Source of the DNA: Novosphingobium sp. Leaf2
Lineage (GTDB): Bacteria; Pseudomonadota; Alphaproteobacteria; Sphingomonadales; Sphingomonadaceae
DNA length: 47,480 nt
NCBI RefSeq assembly: GCF_001421325.1
Contig: NZ_LMJY01000008.1
Location: forward strand, 1 to 47,480
Direction: 5' to 3'
Part shown: positions 14,324 through 24,431 of the stretch, piece after piece
Layout of the letters: the number at the start of each line of letters is the position of its first letter
Position numbering within the stretch: the stretch's first letter is position 1
Program-made: the position numbers and the translations under genes
The notes under the pieces: model-generated
Told to the model about the DNA's origin: nothing
Seen by the model: only the letters and a program-made list of their open reading frames with translations
Databases searched by the model: none

Positions 14324-14372
14324 GAGCCCGCGCTAAACCTGCGCAGCCGCGCCTGCAATGGTCAACCGCGGT

Positions 14373-14771
14373 TCAACCTGGGCAGGACCCGGTTCTACGG
14401 CCTTCTGCCGAAACCGAAAAAGGAACGCCGTTGACGATGCCCTGGCTATCCAGCTGGATAAGCTGATTGGTTTCACGACGAATATGGGTGCGACCATAAC
14501 CTTGCCCCCGGCAGCTGTATTGCACGGTCACTTCGTCCGCCTCGTCCTGAACCACCACTGTGTTGCAAGTCGCCCCGGCGTGCCGCAGCTGGATCAACCG
14601 GCGTCCGCTGTCGAGGCACATGTTTCGCGCGTCGCCGCCGCGTTCCCGCAGTTCCCACGATCCGCGATCAAGCGCGTCAAGCATGCCCAGGGTTTGGCGC
14701 TGCCCCATGGCTGGCACTGCGCTGCTAGCCAGCGCCGCCACCGACAGTATTGGCACAATACGCCTAAACAT
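14373..14771 (-). CDS. Small secreted protein, DUF3617-like
   Basis: 132 residues with a clear signal peptide (MFRRIVPILSVAALASSAVPAMG). The mature part begins with LDALDRGSWELRERGGDARNMC and has four cysteines, including CNTVVVQ, VQYSCRGQGYG and a C-terminal GSC; this layout resembles DUF3617 proteins of sphingomonads. Role unknown. The ATG at 14771 places the signal peptide correctly; an in-frame start seven codons upstream is less likely. Confidence 0.7.
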   Translation of the reverse strand: MFRRIVPILSVAALASSAVPAMGQRQTLGMLDALDRGSWELRERGGDARNMCLDSGRRLIQLRHAGATCNTVVVQDEADEVTVQYSCRGQGYGRTHIRRETNQLIQLDSQGIVNGVPFSVSAEGRRTGSCPG

Positions 14772-14855
14772 CACTTTACCGCTTTCAGACAACGCCCCGT
14801 CGCCCTTAGATCGGTCTTACGCCCGTTGAATTCAAGACGCGGTTTGAAAGGCCGG

Positions 14856-15764
14856 TTACGCCGGGATGCGCAGCACCTTGGAGCAAAACGCACAATCGAC
14901 CGGGATCAGGCCATCGTCGTCCCGCATATCGGCGCGTTCGTCTTCCGGAAAACGCGCAAGAATGGAGCGATAGTGCTCCACCGAACACCGACATCCCCGC
15001 GCGAGGGGCACCAAGGGTTCGACGCGAACCTGATCTTCTTCATGGAAAAGCCGCCACACGAGATGCTCCAGGCTCAGCACCGGATCGAGCAACTCACCGT
15101 CCTGAACCGTTGCCCCCAGAATCGACACATGTTCCCAGTCGGGATGGTCCTCCTTGGCGTGGAGGCGCTCCTTGCCTTCCTCGCCATCAGGCAGATGCTG
15201 GAGAATCATGCCGCCGGCAATGCACCGCGCCCCATTTGACCGCACGGCAATGCGAATCAGCGTCGGCACCTGCTCCGATTGCGCAAAATAGGCTTCGCAC
15301 GCATGCGCCAGGGACTCACCCTCAAGCGGGACGATCCCCTGATAGCGCTCGTTCGATGCGGACAAGTCGAACGTGATCGCCAGATAGCCTTTGCCGAAAA
15401 TCGCTTCGAGCGAACACGTATCGCCCAACGCCTCCGCCTTTTGCGCATCATGGCGAAGATAACCGCGCACTTCGCCCTGACGGTAATCGCAGACCAGCAA
15501 GTCCACGACACCGCCTTCGGACTGCGCCTGCAAGGTCAGCTGCGCCTGATCTTCCTTGAGCAGCGAACCCATCAGCGTCGTGAGCACCAGGGCTTCTGCC
15601 AGCAGATGCTTGAGAGTCTTGGGGTAATCGTGCGCCGACAGGACGGTTTCGAGCACGGGACCAAGCCGCACCAACCGCCCCCGCGCATTACGCGCGGGCA
15701 CGGTAAAGCTCAGCACCCGGTCGAAGCCAGTGTCGTCGCGCCGCAAGATGTCGTCTTCGCTCAC
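14856..15764 (-). CDS. hslO: Redox-regulated Hsp33 chaperone
   Basis: 302 residues. N-terminal Hsp33 fold with [20 protein letters not shown] and [17 protein letters not shown]; GGxVxxLVCDYR- and GYLRHD-type strands follow. The zinc-switch cysteines are present as CRC ([13 protein letters not shown]) and CAFC ([10 protein letters not shown]) near the C-terminus. Oxidation releases zinc and activates holdase function in the cytoplasm. The GTG at 15764 overlaps the argF stop (GTGA, 15761-15764), so hslO is coupled to the arginine operon. Confidence 0.93.
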   Translation of the reverse strand: MSEDDILRRDDTGFDRVLSFTVPARNARGRLVRLGPVLETVLSAHDYPKTLKHLLAEALVLTTLMGSLLKEDQAQLTLQAQSEGGVVDLLVCDYRQGEVRGYLRHDAQKAEALGDTCSLEAIFGKGYLAITFDLSASNERYQGIVPLEGESLAHACEAYFAQSEQVPTLIRIAVRSNGARCIAGGMILQHLPDGEEGKERLHAKEDHPDWEHVSILGATVQDGELLDPVLSLEHLVWRLFHEEDQVRVEPLVPLARGCRCSVEHYRSILARFPEDERADMRDDDGLIPVDCAFCSKVLRIPA

Positions 15765-16687
15765 AGTTTGCCCAGCGCCCACAGCAGGATCGACTTCTGC
15801 CCATGGATGCGATTTTCCGCTTCGTCCCACACGGCAGAAGCGGGGCCGTCCATAACCTCGTCGGTCACCTCCTCGCCGCGGTGGGCAGGCAGGCAGTGCA
15901 GAAACGTGGCACCGGCCGCAACCTTGGCCATCAGCGCGGCGTTGACCTGATAGGGCTGCATCGCCGCCACGTGCTGCTCGCCGCCCGCCTGGCCCATGGA
16001 CACCCACGTATCGGTGACGACGACGTGCGCGCCCGCAACCGCTTCCTGCGCATCACGAGTCAGTATAACTTCACCACCCGCCGCCCGCGCCCGGGCGATA
16101 AAACCTGCGTCAGGTTCGTAGCCGGCAGGACCGCCGACGCGCACGGTGAACTTCATCAGACCCGCCGCCTCGATCAGCGAATTGGCGACATTGTTGCCAT
16201 CGCCCAGCCACGCCAGTTGCAGGCCCGGCAGAGCGTGGCCGCGTTCGATCACGGTCAGCAAATCGGCCACGATCTGGCACGGGTGCGACAGGTCAGTGAG
16301 GCCGTTGATGACCGGCACTTCGGCGTAGTGCGCCAGTTCCTCGATCTTGGCATGATCGTCGGTTCGCAGCATGATCGCATCGACCATACGGCTAAGCACG
16401 CGCGCAGTGTCGGCGATGCTTTCGCCGCGACCGATCTGGGTGCTGCCTGCTTCAAGGATGAGGGCCGAGCCGCCCAACTGGCGCATCGCCATGTCGAACG
16501 ACACCCGCGTGCGGGTGGAATTCTTCTCGAAGATCATTGCCAGCACGTGCCCGGACAAGGGCGAATCGGCGTCAACCCGCCCTTTGGGCCACGCGCAGCG
16601 TGCAGCCTTACGGTCCATCGCATCGTTGAGCATGGCGGCGACGGCATCGCCGCCCGCGTCCGACAGGCTGAGAAAATCCCTGGCCAT
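15761..16687 (-). CDS. argF: Ornithine carbamoyltransferase
   Basis: 308 residues. Carbamoyl-phosphate site [29 protein letters not shown], and the ornithine-site [11 protein letters not shown] near the C-terminus. It makes citrulline from ornithine and carbamoyl phosphate in arginine synthesis. The ATG at 16687 shares one base with the argD stop (TGATG), and the argF stop overlaps the hslO start, so the three genes form a tight operon. Confidence 0.95.
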   Translation of the reverse strand: MARDFLSLSDAGGDAVAAMLNDAMDRKAARCAWPKGRVDADSPLSGHVLAMIFEKNSTRTRVSFDMAMRQLGGSALILEAGSTQIGRGESIADTARVLSRMVDAIMLRTDDHAKIEELAHYAEVPVINGLTDLSHPCQIVADLLTVIERGHALPGLQLAWLGDGNNVANSLIEAAGLMKFTVRVGGPAGYEPDAGFIARARAAGGEVILTRDAQEAVAGAHVVVTDTWVSMGQAGGEQHVAAMQPYQVNAALMAKVAAGATFLHCLPAHRGEEVTDEVMDGPASAVWDEAENRIHGQKSILLWALGKL

Positions 16688-17877
16688 CAATTCACGCCTT
16701 CCGGACTGTAGCTGGCGGCAGCCGCCGAAAGCTTTTCCATGAACTCGTCGATGTGGCTGTCATCGATCACCAGGGGGGGCAGGATGCGGACCACGTTGTC
16801 TCCGGCCGACACCGTCAGCAATTCGTGATTGTCGCGCATATGCGCCACGAACGCGCGCGGCTCTACCTTCATCTTAAGCCCGATGAACAGGCCCCGCCCG
16901 CGCACCAGTTCGAACAGCTCAGGGTAATTGCCGATGAACTGTTCGAGCCGCGCCTTGATGCGTTCGCCCTTGCCGCGCACGTCGGCCAGGAAGGCATCCT
17001 GCGGAATCACGTCCAGCACGGCGCCGATCGCGGCCATCGCGAACGGGTTGCCGCCGTAGGTGGAACCGTGGGTGCCGAATATCATGCCCCGCGCGGCCTT
17101 TTCGGTGGCAAGGCAGGCGCCGACCGGGAACCCACCACCGATCCCTTTCGCGGTGGCGAGAATATCGGGCATGATGCCATACTGTTCATACGCGTAGAAC
17201 GTGCCGGCACGGCCCACGCCGCTTTGCACTTCGTCCAGCACCAGCATCAGGTCGTGTTCGTCGCACAAGGCGCGCAGCCCCTGCAGGAATTCGTCTGTAG
17301 CGACACGGATACCGCCCTCACCCTGGATCGGCTCGACCAGAAAGCCAGCGGTTTTGGGACCGATCGCGGCTTTCGCGGCTTCCAGATCGTTGAACTCGAC
17401 ATACTTGAAGCCTGGCAGCAAAGGCAGGAAGCCCTTGTGCATCTTGTCCTGGCTGGAAGCGCTGATGGTCGCCATCGTGCGCCCGTGGAAGGCGTTGTTG
17501 AACGTGATCAGTTCGAACCGATCGATATTGCCGGCAGACTGGTGGTAGGCGCGGGCGGTCTTGATCGCGCATTCCACCGCCTCGGCGCCGGAATTGGTGA
17601 AGAACACCGTGTCGGCGAAGGTCAATTCGGTCAGCCGGCGAGCGACATCCTCGCCCTGCGGACTGCCATACAGGTTGGACACGTGCATCAGCGTCTGCGC
17701 CTGCTTTTGGATCGCATCGATCAGACCCGGATGCGAGTGCCCGAGGGCGTTCACGGCGATGCCGCTGGCAAAGTCGAGATAGCGACGCCCGTCCTCGCTG
17801 ATGAGATGGCAATGTTCGCCGCGAACGGGGCGTACGCCGCACCGGGGGTACACGGGCATCAGCGCAGGTATGGACAT
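16687..17877 (-). CDS. argD: Acetylornithine aminotransferase
   Basis: 396 residues, class III PLP aminotransferase. N-terminal [21 protein letters not shown] and [36 protein letters not shown] for phosphate binding, [18 protein letters not shown] with the aspartate, and [13 protein letters not shown] with the PLP lysine. It transaminates N-acetylglutamate semialdehyde in arginine synthesis, and probably also acts in lysine synthesis. The ATG at 17877 ([10 protein letters not shown]) matches the family start. First gene of argD-argF-hslO. Confidence 0.95.
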   Translation of the reverse strand: MSIPALMPVYPRCGVRPVRGEHCHLISEDGRRYLDFASGIAVNALGHSHPGLIDAIQKQAQTLMHVSNLYGSPQGEDVARRLTELTFADTVFFTNSGAEAVECAIKTARAYHQSAGNIDRFELITFNNAFHGRTMATISASSQDKMHKGFLPLLPGFKYVEFNDLEAAKAAIGPKTAGFLVEPIQGEGGIRVATDEFLQGLRALCDEHDLMLVLDEVQSGVGRAGTFYAYEQYGIMPDILATAKGIGGGFPVGACLATEKAARGMIFGTHGSTYGGNPFAMAAIGAVLDVIPQDAFLADVRGKGERIKARLEQFIGNYPELFELVRGRGLFIGLKMKVEPRAFVAHMRDNHELLTVSAGDNVVRILPPLVIDDSHIDEFMEKLSAAAASYSPEGVN

Positions 17878-17924
17878 GTCGGTAATCCTCGAATGGCAAT
17901 GAGTTCGTGAAGATCGCAAACGAC

Positions 17925-17952
17925 AAATGGCGGCCCTGTGGGGCCGCCATTT
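17925..17952 (-). terminator. Hairpin downstream of the cold-shock gene
   Basis: A perfect 12-pair stem AAATGGCGGCCC / GGGCCGCCATTT with a four-base loop, 59 bases after the stop of the cold-shock gene. On the minus strand the stem ends in ATTTGTCGTTTG, a weak T-rich tail, so it may terminate that gene before argD. Confidence 0.6.
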
Positions 17953-18010
17953 GCGCGCATCTAGACGTGTGCAATCACCCGGTCAAACTACCGGGCCGAA
18001 TGCAGGCCGA

Positions 18011-18808
18011 TCAACCCTGAAGCGGCGTCAGGTTGACCGCCGAGTACTTGCCTCGTCGATCGACCTCGATGTCGAACTCCACCCGGTCACCCTCGTTCAG
18101 GCCGGTGAGGCCCGAGCGTTCGACCGCGCTGATGTGAACGAACGCGTCCGGCTGGCCATCATCACGCGTGATGAAGCCGAAACCCTTCATGGAATTGAAG
18201 AACTTCACCGTGCCGCTGGCCTTTTCGCCCGTCAACTCACGCTGCGGGGCTGCAGGCTCGCGCTTGGCGACCGGGATCACGTCGCCGACGACCGACAGGT
18301 CCGTTGCGGAAACCTTGCCACCGCGATCGACCAGCTGGAATTCCAGCTGCTGACCCTCGGCCAAGCCTTCAAGCCCGGCGCGTTCAACGGAGCTGATGTG
18401 AACGAACACGTCATCGCCGCCTTCTTCGCGCTGGATGAAGCCGAAGCCCTTCGCTGCGTTGAAGAATTTGACGACACCGCGTCCCTGGCCCACGACCTGG
18501 GCGGGCATTCCGCCGCCACCACCGCCACCGCGCGGGCCGCCGAAGCCGCCGCCACGCGGCGCGCCGCCGCCGAAACCACCGCCGCCGCCGCCGCCAAAGC
18601 CGCCACGGTCACCGCCGCCGAAGCCGCCACCACCGCCGCCGCCGCTTGCGCCGCCACCAAAGCCGCCACGGTCACCACCGCCGCCGCCAAACCGGTTGGA
18701 GCCACCGCCGAAACGATCCTGCCCGGCAAAGAACGGATCGAACTCGTCCTCGCCAAACTGATCGCGCTTGTCGCGTCCCCTTCCGCGACGACCTCTATCA
18801 AAACCCAT
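18011..18808 (-). CDS. Double cold-shock-domain protein with glycine-rich N-terminus
   Basis: 265 residues. Residues 1-105 are disordered and of extreme composition: basic/acidic [18 protein letters not shown], then glycine tracts broken by RGG and FGG repeats. Two cold-shock domains follow, each with RNP1 and RNP2 motifs: [16 protein letters not shown]...[10 protein letters not shown] (about 110-175) and [16 protein letters not shown]...[10 protein letters not shown] (about 195-262). It should bind single-stranded RNA or DNA. Most CspA proteins are about 70 residues with one domain; two-domain forms are known in alphaproteobacteria, but the RGG-like tail is notable. Upstream lies a 296-base divergent gap. 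Confidence 0.92.
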   Translation of the reverse strand: MGFDRGRRGRGRDKRDQFGEDEFDPFFAGQDRFGGGSNRFGGGGGDRGGFGGGASGGGGGGGFGGGDRGGFGGGGGGGFGGGAPRGGGFGGPRGGGGGGGMPAQVVGQGRGVVKFFNAAKGFGFIQREEGGDDVFVHISSVERAGLEGLAEGQQLEFQLVDRGGKVSATDLSVVGDVIPVAKREPAAPQRELTGEKASGTVKFFNSMKGFGFITRDDGQPDAFVHISAVERSGLTGLNEGDRVEFDIEVDRRGKYSAVNLTPLQG

Positions 18809-19104
18809 GTCTACGAACGTACCTTCGCTGCGCCCCTAAATGCATCGAGCCTGGGCGCGTGGACGATGCGCGCCAAGCGTCAGGATGAACGCATGGCAAA
18901 CCAGCGCTCTCCCGCAACCGCGACTCATACACGAGTCCCGAGGACATGGCGAACGGAAATACATCCCCAATTCACTCGATATCGATGAAAATACGCGGTT
19001 AAACGTCCGAAATGGCTTGCCGATGGCACCCAATCCGTCTTGATGACGGCGCGATTCCTCCGCAAGGGAACTTCGATCCCGACTCCACGAAAGGGCCTCG
19101 CACC

Positions 19105-19530
19105 ATGTTTCGCCAGATCACCGACACCGTCTTTGCCAGCCCGCAGATCGACGTCGCCGCCATCGCCGAGGCCAAGTCTTTGGGCGTGGTGCGGATCGTG
19201 AACAACCGTCCCGAAGACGAAAGCGATGATCAGGTACCGGGCGCCGCTATCGAAGCCGCCGCGCGCGCGGCGGGCATGGATTATGTGGCGATCCCGGTGA
19301 CGCATGCCGGCTTCAGCCAAGGGCAAGTGGATGCCATGCTGGACGCCCTCGATGCCGATGGGCCCGTCCTGGCCTATTGTCGCTCGGGAACCCGCTCCAC
19401 GTTGCTGTGGGCGCTGGCCCGGGCCAAAGCTGGCGACAATCCCGCTGCGATCGCGGCGAAGGCGGCAGCGGCAGGCTACGATGTCTCGCCGATCCGGGAA
19501 CTGATCGACATGCTCGCGGCCGGGCGCTGA
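19105..19530 (+). CDS. DUF442 / TIGR01244 family sulfur transferase-phosphatase-like protein
   Basis: 141 residues. The active-site loop AYCRSGTRSTLLWALA at about 90-105 has the CRxGxR form of rhodanese/tyrosine-phosphatase-like proteins, after VRIVNNRPEDE and VAIPVTHAGFS. This DUF442 family includes domains fused to sulfur-metabolism enzymes (Blh-type). Probably a sulfide or thiol-handling enzyme; the substrate is unknown. GAAAGGG at 19089-19095 and the ATG at 19105 support the start. Stop is 36 bases from the convergent PII gene. Confidence 0.85.
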   Translation: MFRQITDTVFASPQIDVAAIAEAKSLGVVRIVNNRPEDESDDQVPGAAIEAAARAAGMDYVAIPVTHAGFSQGQVDAMLDALDADGPVLAYCRSGTRSTLLWALARAKAGDNPAAIAAKAAAAGYDVSPIRELIDMLAAGR

Positions 19531-19566
19531 GCAGCCCCAGCCTTAGAAGACCCGGTCTGAACAGAC

Positions 19567-19905
19567 CTAAAGCGCGTCGTCACCCTGTTCGCCGGTACGG
19601 ATGCGCAGTGCCTGCGCCAGTTCGAAGACAAAGATCTTGCCGTCGCCAATCTCGTCATTGTTGGCATGCTGGCGGATCACCTCGACGACTTGCGCCACCA
19701 GCGCATCCGGAACAGCCACTTCGATCCGGATCTTGGGCAGCATGTTCGAGGTGTATTCAGCGCCCCGGTAAATCTCGGTCTGGCCCTTCTGCCGACCATA
19801 ACCGCTGACCTCGGACACCGTCAGGCCGGAAACGCCGGCTGCGCTCAACGCGTCCTTCACTTCGGTGAACTTGAACGGCTTGATGATCGCCGTGATGTAT
19901 TTCAT
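19567..19905 (-). CDS. PII nitrogen-regulatory protein, second copy
   Basis: 112 residues, full PII length. Begins MKYITAIIKPFKFTEVKDAL; the T-loop has Y51 of EIYRGAEY, the uridylylation site; the C-terminal signature GDGKIFVFELAQALRIRTGE is present. It should report 2-oxoglutarate, ATP/ADP and glutamine status. It lies downstream of amtB but beyond a strong terminator at about 20000-20034, so it probably has its own promoter. Very similar to the PII at 21565-21903. Confidence 0.93.
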   Translation of the reverse strand: MKYITAIIKPFKFTEVKDALSAAGVSGLTVSEVSGYGRQKGQTEIYRGAEYTSNMLPKIRIEVAVPDALVAQVVEVIRQHANNDEIGDGKIFVFELAQALRIRTGEQGDDAL

Positions 19906-19999
19906 CCGCGTGTCCCTGGCCCGAAAGGGGCGGGGCGCACCTTTTCACACGGTAGCGCTGGCGGCAAAGGCTTTCGTGTGCCCGATGCCGAACGCGCAC

Positions 20000-20034
20000 A
20001 AAAAAGGGGCCGGAGCGGCTGGCTCCGGCCCTTT
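20000..20034 (-). terminator. Rho-independent terminator of amtB
   Basis: On the minus strand a 13-pair stem (AAGGGCCGGAGC / GCTCCGGCCCCTT, one G-T pair) with a five-base loop is followed by TTTTTT. It lies about 90 bases after the amtB stop and before the second PII gene. Confidence 0.88.
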
Positions 20035-20122
20035 GAAGGTGGTGTTCGCAGGAGGAACATCGGCTGGCGACGACGGGTGGGAGGAGAGTAGACCGTTCCC
20101 GCCGCCGCCAAACTTTCGATAC

Positions 20123-21553
20123 TTACATATTGTAGGCGCGCTCACCGTGGCTGGAGATGTCCAGGCCCTGGTTCTCGTCTTCGATGCTCGGGCGCAGACC
20201 GATGGTCTTGCCGATCACGAAGTAAAGCACCGCAGAGATCACACCGGAGTAGAGCAGCGTGAAGACGACCGCCTTGATCTGGATGATTACCTGGCTGCTG
20301 ATCGAGTAAGTCGAAGCGTCGAAGGCGGCGGGGAACTTGGTGTAATCGAACACACCTTGTCCGCCGAGCGCCGGCGAGGCGACGATGCCGGTGGCGATGG
20401 CGCCGACGATCCCGCCAATGCAGTGCACGCCGAAGACATCAAGGCTGTCATCATAGCCGAGCATGTTCTTCACCTTGGCGACGAAGATGTAGCAGATCGG
20501 CGAAACCACGAAGCCCAGCACGATCGAGGTCATCGGTGCGCCATACCCGGCAGCCGGGGTGATCGCGACGAGGCCGGCGACGGCACCTGTTGCTGCACCC
20601 AGCATGCTGGCTTTGCCGTGGTGGAAGTGTTCCACCAGCGACCAGCTGACGGCGGCGGCGCACGTGGCGACCATGGTGTTGATGAAGGCAACCGCAGTCA
20701 CGCCGTTGGCTTCCAGGTTGGAACCGGCGTTGAAGCCGAACCAGCCCACCCACAGCAGCGAGGCGCCGATCATGGTCATGACGAGCGAGTGAGGCGGCAT
20801 CGGCTCCTTGGGGTAGCCGGCACGCTTGCCGATGAAGAGGCAGCCGACGAGCCCGGCGATACCTGCGTTGATGTGAACGACGGTGCCGCCGGCGAAGTCA
20901 AGCGCGCCCCAGCCCCACAGCAGGCCCGAATCGGTGGGTGCATCGGCCAGGAAATCCGGGCCCGCCCAGTACCAGACCATGTGTGCCATCGGGTAGTAGA
21001 CCAGGATCGACCACAGGACGACGAAGATCATCAGGCCGCTGAACTTGACACGTTCGGCGAAGGCACCGACGATCAGCGCCGGGGTGATCATGGCGAAGGT
21101 CATCTGGAAAACGACGAAGCTGAATTCCGGCAGATAGACGTTATTGCTGAACGTTGCGCCCACCGTCGTTCCATCCACGCCCTTCAGAAACGCCTTGGAA
21201 AGGCCGCCGAAGAAGTGGTTCTCGCCGCCCGAGGTGAACGCCATCGAATAGCCTACGCAGCACCACAGCAGACCGGCGACCGACACGATCATGAACACCT
21301 GCATGCACAAGCTGAGCATGTTCTTGGCGCGCACGAGGCCACCGTAGAACAGCGCCAGGCCGGGGATCGACATCATCAGCACCAGTGCCGAGCAGATCAG
21401 CATCCAGGCAGTGTCGCCCTTGTTGACCATGCCGGCCATCTGTGCGGCATCCGGGGCCTTGATCGGGGCGGCGGCCTGGGCCCAGGCCGCCGTTGAAAAG
21501 GCGAGCGATGCAAGCGTTGCACCCGCGCCGCCGAAAATCTTGCGGTTCATCAT
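20123..21553 (-). CDS. amtB: Ammonium transporter AmtB
   Basis: 476 residues. A signal peptide (FGGAGATLASLAFSTAAWA) is followed by 11 membrane segments with the Amt family blocks WMLICSALVLMMSIPGLALFYGGLVR, GGTVVHINAGIAGLVG and GVHCIGGIVGAIATG. It conducts ammonium/ammonia and is blocked by PII. The ATG at 21553 has GAGGGGGG upstream at a good distance, and starts 11 bases after the PII stop, so PII-amtB is an operon. The family's conserved histidine appears in HINAG. Confidence 0.96.
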   Translation of the reverse strand: MMNRKIFGGAGATLASLAFSTAAWAQAAAPIKAPDAAQMAGMVNKGDTAWMLICSALVLMMSIPGLALFYGGLVRAKNMLSLCMQVFMIVSVAGLLWCCVGYSMAFTSGGENHFFGGLSKAFLKGVDGTTVGATFSNNVYLPEFSFVVFQMTFAMITPALIVGAFAERVKFSGLMIFVVLWSILVYYPMAHMVWYWAGPDFLADAPTDSGLLWGWGALDFAGGTVVHINAGIAGLVGCLFIGKRAGYPKEPMPPHSLVMTMIGASLLWVGWFGFNAGSNLEANGVTAVAFINTMVATCAAAVSWSLVEHFHHGKASMLGAATGAVAGLVAITPAAGYGAPMTSIVLGFVVSPICYIFVAKVKNMLGYDDSLDVFGVHCIGGIVGAIATGIVASPALGGQGVFDYTKFPAAFDASTYSISSQVIIQIKAVVFTLLYSGVISAVLYFVIGKTIGLRPSIEDENQGLDISSHGERAYNM

Positions 21554-21564
21554 GAAAGCCCCCC

Positions 21565-21915
<351 letters not shown>

Positions 21916-21951
21916 TTAGCCACCGGCCCCACTGCCGGCTAACATAGGTAC

Positions 21952-21967
21952 AGCAAAGAACGTGCCA
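21952..21967 (-). promoter_or_regulatory. Sigma-54 (RpoN) promoter for glnK-amtB
   Basis: Minus-strand sequence TGGCACGTTCTTTGCT matches the -24/-12 consensus TGGCAC-N5-TTGCW at every fixed base. The start of transcription would be about 10 bases downstream, leaving a leader of roughly 35 bases before the glnK ATG. This ties the operon to nitrogen control by NtrC. A GGTGCA half-site at about 22035-22040 could be part of an NtrC site, but no full pair is seen. Confidence 0.88.
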
Positions 21968-22065
21968 GTTTACGTTTGCTTAGGATTATGCCGCACATTC
22001 AATCGCGAGAGACGCGACGACCCGACGCATTATTGCGGTGCAGCGCCTGATTTACGGGCACTTGC

Positions 22066-22812
22066 CTAAATTTTAGGCAGCTTGATAGTGGCCACGACAG
22101 GCAGATGGTCAGACCCTATGGCCGCTAACGGACTGTGGTGAACATGGGTTCCCGCCACTTCCCACCTGTCGGAGATTACGATTCGATCCAACTGGGCGAT
22201 CGGTCGGCGGGACGGAAAGCTGCGCCCCGGCGCCAGAACGCGCCAGTGGCGATCGAACTCTTGCAAGCAGCCGCCGCGCTGGGACCATTCGTTGAGATCG
22301 CCCATCATCACGGTCGGCACATGCTTTGCGCACCCGGCACAGTGTTGCAGCACGCTGCGCACCTGATGGCGCCGGCGCAGACCCGACAGGTCAAGATGCA
22401 TGCCCACCACCCGGAACCGATGCCCGTCGAGCGCAAGATCGGCGCGAACGGCGCCGCGCGGTTCCAGCACCGGCAGGGGAACCGGGGCAGCTTCGATCAG
22501 TTCGATCCCCTTGCGCACCAGGATCGCGTTGCCGTGCCAGCCCAGGCTGTCCGGCTTGGTAGACAGCGGGACCGGCACATAGTCGGTGGCGGAATGGATC
22601 GCATCGAGGGGCAGCACGGCCATGCGCCGCCCGTACCGGCGATCCACTTCCTGCAGGGCCAGAACATCGGCGTCGATCTCACGCAGGATATTGAGAATGC
22701 GGTCGGGATCGCGGCGGCGGTCAAGCCCCACGGCCTTGTGGATGTTGTAGCTGGCGAAGGTGATCTGCAAGGCGCGCGCATTCCTGTGGCCGGTGGGCCA
22801 TACAATTCCCAC
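22066..22812 (-). CDS. Endonuclease/exonuclease/phosphatase-family protein
   Basis: 248 residues with all the motifs of the metal-dependent EEP fold in order: FASYNIHKA (asparagine), LALQEVDRRYG (glutamate), VVGMHLDLSG, MMGDLNEWSQ (DLN) and GSDHLPVVATI (SDH). Substrate is unknown; relatives cut phosphodiesters in DNA, lipids or sugars. No signal peptide is seen. The start is GTG at 22812, the only in-frame start before the fold; AAGGAA lies 12 bases upstream. It follows prfC by 41 bases and may be co-transcribed. Confidence 0.85.
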   Translation of the reverse strand: MGIVWPTGHRNARALQITFASYNIHKAVGLDRRRDPDRILNILREIDADVLALQEVDRRYGRRMAVLPLDAIHSATDYVPVPLSTKPDSLGWHGNAILVRKGIELIEAAPVPLPVLEPRGAVRADLALDGHRFRVVGMHLDLSGLRRRHQVRSVLQHCAGCAKHVPTVMMGDLNEWSQRGGCLQEFDRHWRVLAPGRSFPSRRPIAQLDRIVISDRWEVAGTHVHHSPLAAIGSDHLPVVATIKLPKI

Positions 22813-22853
22813 GGCCCGGCCAGGTTCCTTGCAGCACCCTCAGTGCTGAATGC

Positions 22854-24377
22854 TTAGCGTTCCTTGATGGCGCTGAAGGCCAGTTCGGGGTGGCGTTCCT
22901 GCTGATAGGTAACATCCCACGCCGATCGCGCCATGAACACCGGGTCGCCGTCGCGATCCTTGGCCAGGTTCATCTTGTTGAAGTCGGCGAACTCGCGCAG
23001 CGCCTTGTCATCGCCCTTGAGCCAGCGGGCGGTATCAAACGGCGCGCCTTCCAGCGCGGCCTCCACCTTGTATTCCGCTTCCAGCCGCGAGATCAGCACG
23101 TCCAGCTGCAACTGACCCACCACACCGACGATCCACTGCGAGCCGATTTCGGGATAGAACACCTGGATCACCCCTTCCTCGGACAAGTCATCCAGCGCCT
23201 TGCGCAGCTGCTTGGTCTTGGTCGGGTCCTTCAGCTGGACGCGGCGCAGGATTTCGGGAGCGAAGTTGGGCAGGCCGGTAAAGCGCACGTCGTTGCGTTC
23301 TGACAGCGTATCGCCCACCCGCAAGGTGCCGTGGTTGGGAATGCCGATGATATCGCCGGGCTCCGCGCTGTCCGCGATTTCGCGATCCTGCGCGAAGAAC
23401 AGGATCGGCGAGTGAACGGCGATCGGCTTGCCCAGCCCCGACGGGGTCAGCTTCATGCCGCGCTTGAACGTGCCCGAAACCAGCCGCATGAACGCGATGC
23501 GGTCACGGTGCATCGGATCCATGTTGGCCTGCACCTTGAAGATGAAGCCGGTCACTTCCTTGTTGTCCGGCTCGATCGTGCCCTGGTCGGACGGCTGGGG
23601 CCGGGGCGGCGGCGCGTGGCGCGAAATGGCGTCGATCAGTTCGGCAATGCCGAAGTTCTTGAGCGCGGAACCGAAATAGACGGGCGTCAGATCGCCGGCG
23701 CGATAGGCCTCCACGTCAAACTCGGGATAGCCGACCATCGCCAGCTCCAGCTCCTCGGCCACCGGGGCGGGCAACGCCACGTCGTCGTCCACCTTGCCCA
23801 GGAACTCCTTGCTGGGGCCTTCGGGACGGGCCACCTTGCCGCTGGCAATGTCGAGGATGCCTTCAAACACGCCGCCCATGCCGACCGGCCAGGACATCGG
23901 GCACACATCGAGCGCCAGCATGTCCGCCACTTCGTCCAGCAAGTCGAAGCAGGCCCGGCCTTCGCGGTCCACCTTGTTGATGAACGTGATAATCGGCACC
24001 GAGCGCAGGCGGCACACCTCGAACAGCTTGCGCGTCTGCGGCTCGATACCCTTGGCCGCGTCGATGACCATGATCGCCGAATCGACCGCGGTCAGCGTGC
24101 GGTAGGTATCCTCCGAAAAGTCTTCGTGGCCCGGCGTATCCAGCAGGTTGAAGGTGATGCCATCGCGCTCGAACGTCATCACCGAGCTGGTTACGGAAAT
24201 GCCGCGCTGCTGCTCGATCTTCATCCAGTCGGAGCGCGCGCGCCGCGCCTGCCCTCGCGCTTTCACCTGCCCGGCCAGATGGATCGCCCCGCCTTGCAGC
24301 AGCAGCTTTTCGGTCAGCGTGGTCTTGCCGGCGTCAGGATGGGAAATGATCGCGAAAGTGCGGCGGGCGTTAGTCAT
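22854..24377 (-). CDS. prfC: Peptide chain release factor 3
   Basis: 507 residues, slightly shorter than the E. coli protein. GTPase motifs G1 SHPDAGKTTL, G3 DTPGHEDF and G4 NKVDREGR are in the first 150 residues; domain II around 300-390 (MHRDRIAFMRLVSGTFKRGM) and the RF3 C-terminal domain (IQVFYPEIGSQWIVGVVGQL) follow. It recycles RF1 and RF2 from ribosomes after termination. The ATG at 24377 (MTNARRTFAIISHPD) matches the family. Confidence 0.96.
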   Translation of the reverse strand: MTNARRTFAIISHPDAGKTTLTEKLLLQGGAIHLAGQVKARGQARRARSDWMKIEQQRGISVTSSVMTFERDGITFNLLDTPGHEDFSEDTYRTLTAVDSAIMVIDAAKGIEPQTRKLFEVCRLRSVPIITFINKVDREGRACFDLLDEVADMLALDVCPMSWPVGMGGVFEGILDIASGKVARPEGPSKEFLGKVDDDVALPAPVAEELELAMVGYPEFDVEAYRAGDLTPVYFGSALKNFGIAELIDAISRHAPPPRPQPSDQGTIEPDNKEVTGFIFKVQANMDPMHRDRIAFMRLVSGTFKRGMKLTPSGLGKPIAVHSPILFFAQDREIADSAEPGDIIGIPNHGTLRVGDTLSERNDVRFTGLPNFAPEILRRVQLKDPTKTKQLRKALDDLSEEGVIQVFYPEIGSQWIVGVVGQLQLDVLISRLEAEYKVEAALEGAPFDTARWLKGDDKALREFADFNKMNLAKDRDGDPVFMARSAWDVTYQQERHPELAFSAIKER

Positions 24378-24431
24378 CGCCGCGCTTTAGGGGCGTCGCA
24401 CCAAGATGTGAAGCCCGCCCCGCCGACCCGC

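Noticed and set aside
19554..19567. Hairpin GGTCTG-AA-CAGACC between DUF442 and PII genes as a terminator
   Set aside because: Only six pairs, a two-base loop and no T tract.
19906..19999. Sigma-54 promoter before the second PII gene
   Set aside because: A GGGCAC word exists, but the -12 part reads AAGC rather than TTGC; the match is too weak.
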